From Hanleya hanleyi (Eukaryota > Mollusca > Polyplacophora > Lepidopleurida > Hanleyidae): 64,000 nt of DNA. Made by a program: the position numbers and the translations under genes. Under the pieces are notes generated by a model. The model was not told the origin of the DNA, did no database searches, and saw only the letters and a program-made list of their open reading frames with translations. This document shows, piece after piece, positions 47,170 to 56,952 of this stretch. The stretch lies in contig JAVTVY010016124.1 in NCBI GenBank assembly GCA_036873755.1, positions 1-64,000 of the forward strand. Direction: 5' to 3'. How positions within the stretch are numbered: position 1 is the stretch's first letter; the number at the start of each line of letters is the position of its first letter.

Positions 47170-47275
47170 GGACGCTCGGAGCTCGGGGATGGAGTAGTCG
47201 GGAGCTCGGAGCTCGGAGCTCGGAGCTCGGGGATGAGGCAGGCAGGAGCTCGGAGCTCGGAGCGCGGGGGCCCAA
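47170..47275. repeat. AGCTCGG tandem repeat
   Basis: Runs of gagctcg in 10-bp steps, GC-rich and self-complementary (GAGCTC). Confidence 0.85.
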
Positions 47276-48085
47276 AACTGTTGCTTTCTATACTACTCCT
47301 AATCCCCATTCTACCCCTCTCAGCAGGCTCCGATAAGCCAGGGACCGATATTAGCCCTTTGGGACAAGGTTGATAGGAGTTTTCCCCTATTGTAGGGGTA
47401 AAGTCCGTGTTCCGCTTTTTATATTTTCGGGACAAATCCTCAATTCACATGCACCCACTCTCCATCCTACCTCGCTGAGGAGGTCCCGATAAGCCAGGGG
47501 ACCGACATTAGCCCTTTGGGATAGGGCTGATAGCACTTATCCCTTATTGTAGAGGTAAAGTCCGTGCTCCGCTTTCTATATTTTCGGGACAAATCCTAAA
47601 TTTACATACACCCACCCTGCACCCAGGCTCCGATCAGCCCGGGGGACCGATATTCGCCCTTTGGGATAGGGTTGATAGGGATTTTCCTCTATTGTAGGGG
47701 TAAAGTCCGTGTTCCGCTTTTTATATTTTCGGGACAAATCCTCATTTTACATGCACCCACCCGATTGACTTGATAGGCAGGCCCCGATAAGCCCGGGGAC
47801 CGATATTCGCCCTTTGGAATAGGGTTGATAGGGTTTTTTTTTCCTATTTTAGAGGTAAAGTCCGTGTTCCGCTTTTTATGTTTTCGGGAAAAATCCTGAT
47901 TTCACATGCACCCATCCATGACTTGATAGGCAGACCCCGATAAGCCGGGGGACCGATATTAGCCTTTTGGGATAGGGTTGATAGGGGTTTTCCTCTATTG
48001 TAGGGGTAAAGTCCGTGTTCCGCTTTTTATATTTTCGAGACAAATCCTCATTTTACATACACCCACCCATGACTTGCAAAATCCT
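47275..48085. repeat. about 150-bp tandem array, 5 units
   Basis: Each unit has ccgataagcc, gaccgatatt, gccctttgggat, ggggtaaagtccgtgttccg and a cacccac end. Unit markers lie near 47327, 47486, 47626, 47781 and 47934. Confidence 0.93.
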
Positions 48086-48284
48086 TCCGTAGGGACCCCA
48101 AGTCCCCGACTCAAATGATTGGACGGCATACAAGTCAGTACATGCATTCTTGATCACGTGACCGCCGCATGATGGAAAAAACCCAGATACAAGTCAGTAC
48201 ATGCATTCCATATGGTCCTGTGGGGGCGCTTCACTTTGACATCTCACTCGATCCAATCAGTCCACTACGGGTCCCTCCCGCCCC

Positions 48285-48555
48285 TGAAGATTGCCGAACA
48301 TTCTCACGAAAACCCACGTATTTGGGACTACTTTTTGTCCGCGGAGGCAGACCGTATCACCGCCAAACCGCATCACCGCGGAGGAATCCCCTAACATGTC
48401 TAAACATGATCCAAGGTCAGATGATGGACGGGATGAGAGGATACAGGTCAGTACATGCTCAAGTGCACTCAATGACCTTTGACCTCCGCCACGTGACCGC
48501 CTCAATATGCAAATTTTTGAGGTCAATAAGAGTCTATGTGCGGGCTGTATACTAC
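48285..48555 (-). repeat. right long TIR
   Basis: Inverted copy of 43881-44126 with a roughly 30-bp insertion. Contains the same DR1-type motif at 48473-48485. Confidence 0.9.
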
Positions 48556-48582
48556 TACGGTACATATACATACACGGACCCC

Positions 48583-48800
48583 CGTGTAACCTTGCACAGT
48601 TCAATTTTCGTTTTTTGTTTTTGGTTTCTCAAAATCAAAATTGAAATTTGACCGTCAATTTCCAAATTTCGTTTTTCCATTTCGGTTGCTCAAAATCAAA
48701 AATTGAAATTTGGCATTCAATTTTTCGTTTTTCGTTTTACTTCGCATAAAAATGAAAATCAAATATTGAAAATTGCTCCGACTTGTCCGTTTTTCGTTTT
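48583..48800. repeat. family D3 repeat, plus orientation
   Basis: Starts ccccgtgtaaccttgcacag and contains the same caattttcg and aatcaaaaattgaaattt words as the other D3 copies. Confidence 0.85.
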
Positions 48801-49744
48801 TGTCGGGTTTACCAAGGGTAAACCCTACATTAGTATCACTTTTCAGTTTTTCTTTTTTCTTCTGCACATGTGTAGTTTTGATCTCCTGCCCGGAGACTGT
48901 TCTCATTTGATGCCCTTTACAGCATTCACAACAGGCCTCGCACAAGCCATGCAATTCCAGGCGCTAAGAGTAATGGAATTTCGTTGAAAGGACATGGAAA
49001 GTCAGAGGAAATATATGTACAGAGTCCGGGAAAATGAGTGGAAAAAGCTAAGTTATTCTCTGAAGTTCAGCGAAATTTATTGCGGAATAAAAATCCAAAC
49101 AGCCGTGAAACGTGTTTGCTGGTGACCCTTCGCCAGATTGGAACGAGGTCAGACAGCTCATTTACATATTTTGTGTAGTCCATTGGTTGAACTAAACTCG
49201 TGACTGTTTCCCGCTGAAATTAATATTCATATTCTGTGACGTGTATTGGTCGAGGTCATAATGTCGACAGCTGATTGGCTCACGCTCTTGACATCTGTAC
49301 TAATTTACGTATCAGAACAGTCGCCATTTGAACTGGTCAAATTGCAGTCGCCATTGTTCGTTGGTTTGGAATTTAGCTTTGGGCTAATTTTGCCGATGCC
49401 GGGAAAATGCAAATTTAGTGAACATTGGCTGAGACTGGATGATTATAACTGTGGTTGTCCCGTCACGGTGAGAGGACAGCAACGTACACGGTGTGTCAAA
49501 CAAATGTGGATCTGTCCAATATCGGCGATGGTCCTTTACGGAGCCATACAAAAATTACAGGATACACAAACTTTACACACATATTCTTGAGGTTGTTCTA
49601 TAACTATATGGCACTTTATGAATTATTATTACGAATATGAATTTTAATATTTTTGAACATTTTTCAATCTTTGGTAAGCTACCTTACAACAAAAGTTATG
49701 ATTCATATATAGTGCAAGATCACAAAGATGATCTTCACTTTAGA
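48801..49744. other. unique stretch with a weak exon candidate
   Basis: At 49395-49470 a plus frame begins MPGKCKFSEHWL and meets a donor-like ACGGTGAGAG. This start resembles the opening residues of some zinc-finger/transposase-derived proteins I have seen, but nothing downstream supports it. gtcgccattt/gtcgccattg (YY1-like complements) lie about 50-75 bp upstream. Confidence 0.25.
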
Positions 49745-50260
49745 TAGGGAATCGTCCTCAATGCGTTTTTGATACACACAGCTGGTGGGGCTAATTTTTG
49801 TCTAAAAAGCACCAAATTGACCATTTGAATAGATAAAGATAAAGAATAATCAAGACCTACAGACAAACACAACCAGACTTACAGTGGTTCAAACCTGCCG
49901 TATTTTGCACTTTTCGGTGCATTTACAGTCGACATTTTCTCTCCAAAATTCTCGTTGCAAAATTATGACACCTTTAACCAAAATCATATTTAGACTTATT
50001 TGTTGGTCAAAATAGCTAAAATTGGTGTCCTATTTTTGTAACAAGAGAAAATCCGCACCGAAAAGTGCCTAAAAATACGAAAATAAGCCAACTTACCAAC
50101 TTTAGTGAGCCATAAATCCGTGTTCGTGCATCTGCAGTCCTTCATTATTTCGGGTCTTATAATTCAGCATGAAGGCTGTACAAAATGGTCCATTTCATAT
50201 CCCTTTGATAAAAGTGAAAGTTTGGCCCTTCAAACCGAACAGCTTGAGGACGATTCCCTA
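49745..50260. mobile_element. MITE, 516 bp, possible TA TSD
   Basis: The ends tagggaatcgtcctcaa and ttgaggacgattcccta are perfect 17-bp inverted copies. An inner pair (gcacttttcggtgc near 49906 and gcaccgaaaagtgcc near 50055) is inverted as well. A TA at each tip fits a Tc1/mariner-like duplication. No coding region. Confidence 0.75.
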
Positions 50261-50360
50261 TGTCAAGCGAACACCACCATTCTTCCCAAATATGGGACTA
50301 ATAAACTCCTCTGATGCAAATAAACCCGACATCAGTACATGTACTTTAAGTACTTTGATC

Positions 50361-51625
50361 TGATTTTAACTTTGAAGTGTAAATGTTAACTGCGCACGCG
50401 CAAGGCTTATGTTGTCACTTTCGGTCCGCGGAGTAGTATGGAAAGCGCCAATCGGGTTGTATATAGGCAGGTTTGGAGCATAACATGGAAAACCTGTAGG
50501 GTGAAAGATATGGGAGTTCCACTACACTATAGATCCCTGGAGCCAGGCATTCGAGCTAGATTATATGGGCCAACTGCGCATGTGCAGGATCGGGCAGGCA
50601 TATGTGCAGCAGGTGTGAAGCATGATATGGAGAACTACGGGATTGATACACATCCATTGGAGTTTCATTAGAGTAGGGTATTATAATAAATACGTGGGTA
50701 CCTTAATCATAACCCCCAAAGGAGCTTCCCGCGTCGATGCGTTGAAGCGTTTTTGACGCTGAACATTGACGGGCATCTGAGCGCTCTAACGATCCAGGTT
50801 CCCAAAATAGAGAAGGAAAATTGGACCTGAAGCGTTGAATCATTCAGACGTCTTGTGTCAATCGTGGCATCTGAACGCTCCAACGCTCCAGGACCCCAAA
50901 ATAGAAAAGGAAGATTGGACCTGAAGCGTTGAAGAATTCAAACGTCTGGCGCCAATCATGGCGGTTGTGTGCTTGTTTGAAATCCATATACGGATTTCGC
51001 GGCCCATTAGCGTGATGCTTATTCTTATTGGTATTACAACTTTTGTTAGTATCTTTATACTATATTTTAAATCAATAACCATTAGCGGTTGTGTGCATGA
51101 ATGCTGTTCGCTTTTATAGCGCTCTGAGAAAGAATTGAGAAAATCTAAGACTGCATTCTGATTGGCTAAAGTCTAGATGTCAATAACCAATGAGAACAGA
51201 CCGGTTTGGTGCATCTTCACAAGTCCAGGTAAATGGTAAATCTTCGAACAGGGTTTACTTGGACATTTTTGGTGATTCGAGTGAGTTCTTGAGTCGTTGC
51301 CTTGAGTCGTTGCCTCAATCTCAAACATTTCATTCCTCGAGTTTATTTTGAATTATCATGTCGGTATCCCAAGCCGGCGGTTTTTGCTTTGACTCTCGGT
51401 GTCGATTTCAGCCTGACATCAAAGTAGTTGTGCCAGCGATGAAATTCAGACCTGTCACATCTCAAACCGTGCAGTGGATTGGCGTAATGAGTAGCTGAGC
51501 CTGTTCACTGATTGGTTTGATTCAGAGGATACCCCTTGATCTATTTTTATCCAGAGATACTGTGGGTAACTATAACCAAGCCAGTATATAGATACCCTAA
51601 CAAATCGATCGATACACTGGCTCGC
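50361..51625. repeat. 1.3-kb dispersed segment D4, copy 1
   Basis: Matches 55255-56538 almost throughout (offset 4894 at the left end) and, more diverged, 53283-54960. It contains gcgttgaagcgtttttgacg and other repeated words, and ends at atcgatcgatacactggctc. No supported coding frame. Confidence 0.93.
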
Positions 51626-51627
51626 TG

Positions 51628-52165
51628 GAGCATATCCGAAAATTCATATATTGTGACCATGTTTTTTTTTTGTATTAATCATTTTCGTATGTATGAGAGA
51701 ATCTCAGAAATAACATGGATTTCAATGGGATATTGGGGTTCAGTCAAAAATAGAACCTCAACATGATATCTTAGAAATACATTAACAGAGTGACTGAGTG
51801 AGTGACTGAGTGAGTGAGTGAGTGAGTGAGTGAGTGAGTAGGATTTAACGTCGTTGTCAACATTTTTTTCAGTCATATCACGACGGTGGCTACATGTGCC
51901 AGAACACGAGAGTGTCCACAGTTCCTATTACCCTGGACATTCAATCTAATTAAAATTAAATCTTATCTGCTCCCCCATTTGGATATGTCGCTTGCAACAT
52001 ATACGATTGGGGAGCATTGGTAGCATATTGATTTATTAAGATTGCCTGGACACTGATCAGCCCAGTCAGTGCAGCACCCGGTCACCTATCCAAGTATTGA
52101 CCGAGCTTAACGTTGCTTAACTTCGGTGATCTGACGAGAACCGGTGTGCCCAAGGTGAAAAACAC
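51628..52165 (-). mobile_element. 5S-headed SINE plus 3' flank, copy 2
   Basis: 51786-52165 is a minus-strand SINE with a 5S-like head (52070-52150), a body, a 3' end cgacgttaaatcctactcac and a (CACT)n tail at 51786-51840. The head is more complete than in the 36.8-kb copy. 51628-51786 repeats the flank of that copy. Confidence 0.75.
52070..52150 (-). pseudogene. 5S rRNA-derived SINE head
   Basis: The minus strand reads ctcgtcagatcaccgaagtt, aagcaacg, tcaatacttggataggtgac and cgggtgctgca. This follows 5S rRNA from its ctcgtctgatctcggaagc region through the A box, the ttggatgggagacc internal element and the 3' gggtgctg. About 80 of 120 nt align. Substitutions and length changes exclude a functional 5S gene. 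It retains most of the internal polymerase III promoter. Confidence 0.75.
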
Positions 52166-53055
52166 CGTGTACACACAATAGGACGTCCGACACCAACTAG
52201 TGGATATTAATATACGACGTTATCGTAATCAGACTCTGACGTCATGGGTCAGAGGTTATAAGGCTTCAATACGTTTTTCACAATTATGTTTTATTGCGTT
52301 AAAACATGAGCAGTGTGGCTAACGTCCCAGGACCTACAAAGTAGGGCAGGCATTAGGATTCCGACGCGAACTGAACTCTTAGAAATCCCCACCCTCAGTT
52401 GAAATCCTGCCTATATTAAGATGGGCACTGCCCAAGTCAGAATCACCAGCGATTTTCATAAAAAATCATCAGAAATTTTCATCAAAAGTAGGTCAGCCCA
52501 GAATTTGTTGGTAAGAGTCCGCTAATGCACCTACGTGCCAAAAATCAAGGTTCTAATGTCAACGGTTCTCCTTATTTTGCAATCTGTAGCCTACGTCGTA
52601 GGAAAATTCAATTTTATTTCATTTTTCGAAGAAAAAATGTCAACTTATTCTTTACATAGCTTCTCTGTATATTCTGGGTATTTGGTAGAACCTTTAAAAC
52701 TATAACAAGACGCTGATTAATACTAGTCTCCATTTTTATCATTTTTGTTCCAGCAAGTTGTAAAAAGCCCCACGCATGGAAGATGACAAGGACATAGTTT
52801 GTGGAGGTCGACTGCCTACTGAATATTAGTGGGCAATGGCGATGACAAACATTATTGGCTAGCCTGAATATCAAATCCATCGTAGGCCTGTGATGGCCTG
52901 ACATTTGGGTTGAGACAATCCAGACATCCGATGACGATTGAAGCCGACAAGGGAGTGACATATGCGTTCGGCAGTTGGTAAACGGCTGATAAACTGGTGG
53001 GTGGATGCATGTGATCAATCAAATTTCGTCAACTCGAAATTCACAAGTTGTCAAT
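52166..53055. repeat. dispersed repeat family D1, copy D, split by D2
   Basis: 52166-52305 and 52607-53055 match 40258-40430 and 40431-40880. The D2 sequence 52306-52606 sits between them, absent from the 40-kb copy. CRE TGACGTCA at 52237. Confidence 0.8.
52306..52606. mobile_element. D2 insertion, about 300 bp
   Basis: Starts gagcagtgtggctaacg and ends near ctgtagcctacgtcgtagg. Absent at the paralogous site near 40425. Related to 19929-20890. Its ends share aggacctac/gtagg-type inverted words. Confidence 0.6.
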
Positions 53056-53056
53056 G

Positions 53057-53285
53057 GTCCGGGTAACCTTGTACAGTTCAATTTTCGTTTTTCGTTATTG
53101 ATTTCTGAAAACCAAAAATTGAAATTTGACCGTCAATTTTCAATTTTCGTTTTCGAGTTCTCAAAATCAAAAATTGAAAGTTGACCGTCAATTTACAATT
53201 TTCGTTTTTCGTTTTACTTCGCGCGCAAAAATGAAAATCAAATATTGAAGATTGTCTAGACTGTTTTTCGTTTTTTGATTTTAAC
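53057..53285. repeat. family D3 repeat, plus orientation
   Basis: Starts ggtccgggtaaccttgtac. Same word composition as the other D3 copies. Confidence 0.85.
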
Positions 53286-54960
53286 TTTGACGAAACAAGG
53301 TTAAGTGCGCATGCGCAAGCGTTATGATATCACTTCCGGTCCGCGGGGTAGTATCGACAATCGGGTCGTATAGGCAGATGTGGAGCGTATTATGGAAAAC
53401 CAGTGGGGTGAAAGGCTTTCACTACACCATACGAGATCCCTGGAGCCAGGCATTCGCACTAGAGCATAATAGACCAACTGCGCATGCGTAGGATCGAGTA
53501 GGCATGCGTACCAAATATGACGCATGATACGGAGAACAACGGGACTGAGACACATGGGAGTTTCATCAAACGAGATACGTGGAGCCTAGCATTCCCACTA
53601 GGGTAGTATAATAAATACGTGGGTAACCTAATCATAACCTCAAAGGAACTTTCCCTTTGGGGCTGTGTATGTGTGTGTGTACGCGTGTAGCCTAATCATA
53701 ACCCCAAAGGAACTTTCCCTTGGGGGTGTGTATGTGTGTGTGTGAAGTTAATGCGTTGAAACGAGATGATGTCCACACTAAAGTGTTGAAGTATTTTTGA
53801 CGCCCGGCGTCGATGCATTGAAGCGTTTGACACCCGCACTTGAAGCCTTTTTAACCCTATCTGGCCTGGGCTTTTTGGGACCTGTCCAGGCCTGGGGGGG
53901 GGGGCCCTAATTATTGTTCTTACCCCTTGAGCTAGAGGGCTGAAACTTATCACACTATACCCTTGGGTGAAGCTCTATCAGAAAATATTAAAAAATCCAA
54001 GATGGCCGCTTTGATGACGTCACAGTGACGTCATTTTCAAAAACGGCATTTTTGGGGCGCTTTTTCGGTCAGATTTTCCGAAATTTTTATTGTTGCAATT
54101 TCTTCGCAAAAACTGCATGATAAATTAGTAAATATTAATGTAATGTGAAATAAAATAGTTTTTGCCCACTTTTCATTGCGGAAAAGCAGAAATTTTGAAG
54201 AAATATGACAAAAACATCACTTTTCTGGGACCCCACGTAGCCGCCATCTTGGATTTACCCATGGTCCTCTGCTCGGAGGGTCATGCAAATAGGCTCAAAA
54301 TGACCCCAATACGATAAAGTATAAAGTCACGGAGTGTCAGCTCTCCATTTTTTGTCGTTCCGGAGATAAATAATGCCTCCCCCCCAGGCCAGGTAGGGTT
54401 AACGCTTAGCATTGACGGGCGTCTGAACGCTCCAACGCCCCAGGTCCCAAAAATAGTGGCGGATGAGTGGACTTGAAGCGTTGAAACGTTGAAGCATTCA
54501 GACGTCCGGCATCAATCGTGGCGGTTGTGTGCTTCTTTCGCGGCCCATCAGCGCGATGCTTTATTATTATTGGTATTACATGTTTTGTTGGTACAGGTAT
54601 CTTCATAAGTACAATATTTTAAAACAATAATCAATAGCCGTTGTGTGCACGAATGGTGTTCGCTTAAAAGCGCTCTAAGCATCTATATTCAGAACTGGGG
54701 AAACCCAAAACTGTGTCCTGATTGGCTAAGCCCCAGTGCCAATAATCAATGAAAACATCGGGATGCCACCGGTCCAGACCTGTCTGGTAGGCCGGCAGCT
54801 CCGAGCGCATGCGTAGTCGGCCTATACTATCCTAGTGGGAATGCCCGCCTTCAGACATCTCGTTTAGTAAAACTCACTTCTCTTACGTTCCGCACCTCCT
54901 ATACGATCCTATTTGCGTTTTCTATTCTACTCCTCGTGCCGTAAGTGACTCCATATAGCC
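53283..54960. repeat. D4 segment, copy 3, diverged and split by a MITE
   Basis: 53283-53850 and 54399-54700 follow the D4 order (tcggtccgcgg, ggagccaggcattcg, gggcgtctgaacgctcc, gcggcccatcagcg). A 56-bp local duplication with (TG)n lies at 53637-53745. The piggyBac-like MITE at 53856-54398 interrupts it. Confidence 0.85.
53856..54398. mobile_element. piggyBac-like MITE, 543 bp, TSD TTAA
   Basis: The ends CCCTATCTGGCCTGGG and cccaggccaggtaggg are inverted copies with one mismatch, flanked by TTAA at 53852-53855 and 54399-54402. The D4 copies at 50.75 and 55.65 kb lack the insert. Subterminal inverted copies of aatccaagatggc (53994) and gccgccatcttgg (54239) and two CRE words (54015, 54026) lie inside. 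TTAA with a CCC start is characteristic of piggyBac. No transposase. Confidence 0.88.
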
Positions 54961-55030
54961 CTTAGTTACGCGTTTACACTTAACACTGATACTTAAAAGT
55001 TAAAATCAAAAAACGAAAAATGGACAACCC

Positions 55031-56952
55031 GTTCCGTGTAAACCTTGCACAGTTCAATTTTCGTTTTTTGTTTTTGGTTTCTCAGAATCAAAAATTGAAA
55101 TTTGACCGTCAATTTTTAATTTTCGTTTTTCCATTTCGGTTGCTCAAAATGAAAAATTGAAATTTGGCATTCAATTTTCGTTTTTCGTTTTCCTTCGCAC
55201 AAAAATGAAAATCAAATATTGAAAATTGCCTCGACTTGTCCGTTTTTCGTTTTTTGATTTGAACTTTGAAGTGTAAATGTTAACTGCGCACGCGCAAGGC
55301 TTATGGTGTCACTTTCGGTCCGCGGAGTAGTATGGAAAGCGCCAATCGAGTTATTTGCTGCAGGTTTGGAGCATAATATGGAAAACCAGTAGGGTGAAAG
55401 ATATGGGAGTTCCATTACACTATCTCTGTAGCCAGGCATTCGAGCTAGATTATATGGGCCAACTGCGCATGTGCAGGATCGGGCAGGCATATGTGCAGCA
55501 GGTGTGAAGCATGATATGGAGAACTACGGGATTGGTACACATCCATGAGAGTTTCATTAGAGTAGGGTATTATAATAAATACGTGGGTACCCTAATCATA
55601 ACCCCGAAAGGAGCTTCCCGCGTCGATGCGTTGAAGCGTTTTTGACGCTGAACATCGACGGGCATCTGACTGCTCTAACGATCCAGGTTCCCAAAATAGA
55701 GAAGGAAAATTGGACCTGAAGCGTTGAATCATTCAGACGTCTTGTGTCAATCGTGGCATCTGAACGCTCCAACGCTTCAGGACCCAAAATTAGAAAAGTA
55801 AGATTGGACCTGAAGCGTTGAAGAATTCAAACGTCTGGCGTCAATCGTGGTAGTTGTGTGCTTGTTTGAAATGGTGGCATACGGATTTCGCGGCCCATTA
55901 GCGTGATGCTTATTCTTATTGGTATTACAACTTTTGTTGGTATCTTTATACTATATTTTAAATCAATAACCATTAGCGGTTGTGTGCATGAATGCTGTTC
56001 GCTTTTATAGCGCTCTGAGAAAGAACTGAGAAAATCTAAGACTGCATTCTGATTGGCTAAAGCCTAGATGTCAATAATCAATGAGAACAGCGGGCTGCCA
56101 CCTGCGCAGACCGGTTTGGTGCATCTTCACAAGTCCAGGTAAATCGTAAATCTTCGAACAGGGTTTACTTGGACATTTTTGGTGATTCGAGTGAGTTCTT
56201 GAGTCGTTGCCTTGAGTCGTTGCCTCAATCTCAAACATTTCATTCTCCGAGTTTATTTTGAATTATCATGTCGGTATCCCAAGCCGGCGGTTTTTGCTTT
56301 GACTCTCGATGTCGATTTCAGCCTGACATCAAAGTAGTTATGCCAGCGATGAAATTCAGACCTGTCACATCTCAAACCGTGCAGTGGATTGGCGTAATGA
56401 GCTAGCTGAGCCTGTTCACTGATTGGTTTGATTCAGAGGATATACCCCTTGATCTATTTTTATCCAGAGCTACTGTGGGCAATTATAACCAAGCCAGTAT
56501 ATAGATACCCTAACAAATCGATCGATACACTGGCTCGCGAGGACGGTCTGGTGGGCCACATGCCTCTCACGCTCCACACCACTTTTTCTAATCTACTCGT
56601 ACCGGAGGTGACGCCATAACCCTTCCGCGTGCGAACTTGGTTTTTATTTTTGCGCGAAGCAAAACGAAAAACGAAAGTTGAAAATTGACTCAAATTTCAA
56701 ATTTTCGTTTTTTGTTTTTGTAATCCCGAAATCAAAAATTGAAAATTGACGGTCAAATTTCTATTTTGATTTCGAGAAACCAAAAACAAAATACGAAAAT
56801 TGAAAATTGACGATCAAATTTCAATTTTTGATTTTGAGATTACAAAAACAAAAAAAAACGAAAATTGAAAATTAACGGTCAAATTTCAATTTTTGATTTT
56901 GAGAAACCAAAAACGAAAAACGAAAATTGAACTGCGCAAGGTTACACGGACC
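55031..56952. mobile_element. 1.9-kb unit with D3 inverted ends around D4
   Basis: ccgtgtaa...ccttgcacagttcaattttcg at the left and its complement at the right (56920-56952) bound the segment. The D3 arms are about 220-310 bp of caattttcg/cgaaaattg words. The centre is the D4 copy 55255-56538. This is the only D3 pair in opposite orientation, so it may be the complete element from which the other D3 and D4 fragments derive. Confidence 0.6.
55255..56538. repeat. 1.3-kb dispersed segment D4, copy 2
   Basis: Nearly identical to 50361-51625, including internal words such as ctgaagcgttgaatcattc. Small indels near 55350 and 56080. Confidence 0.93.

Larger units (their letters stand above)
43881..48555. 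mobile_element. 4.7-kb element with about 250-bp TIRs
   Basis: 43881-44126 is an inverted copy of 48285-48555. The tips are gtagtatacagcccgcacat and its complement. The right TIR carries an extra about 30 bp near 48312-48340. Inside, in order: a palindrome and (TG)n tract, DR1-type motifs, a TATA box and broken C2H2 frame (44384-45042), a 245-bp direct repeat pair, AGCTCGG repeats and a five-copy 150-bp tandem array. No transposase or polymerase was recognised, so its class is unknown. No TSD is evident beyond TA. Confidence 0.75.
41078..48583. mobile_element. 7.5-kb nested inverted structure (composite)
   Basis: gggtccgtgtatgtaccg at 41078-41095 is inverted as cggtacatatacatacacggaccc near 48557-48580 (one 6-bp difference). 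Inside lie a foldback (41101-43880) and an abutting TIR element (43881-48555). The outer repeats suggest one structure built by successive insertions, but the evidence for a single unit is modest. Confidence 0.4.

Noticed and set aside
43881..48555. Integrated virus
   Set aside because: Long TIRs and a TATA-driven small gene could suggest one, but no capsid, polymerase, integrase or packaging gene is visible.
47119..48651. Frames of 84-174 codons across AGCTCGG repeats and the right TIR
   Set aside because: They coincide with tandem or inverted repeats, and the TIR frames appear in mirror form at 43.7-44.2 kb.
52070..52150. Functional 5S rRNA gene
   Set aside because: Only about 80 of 120 nt align, with many substitutions, and the sequence runs into a SINE.
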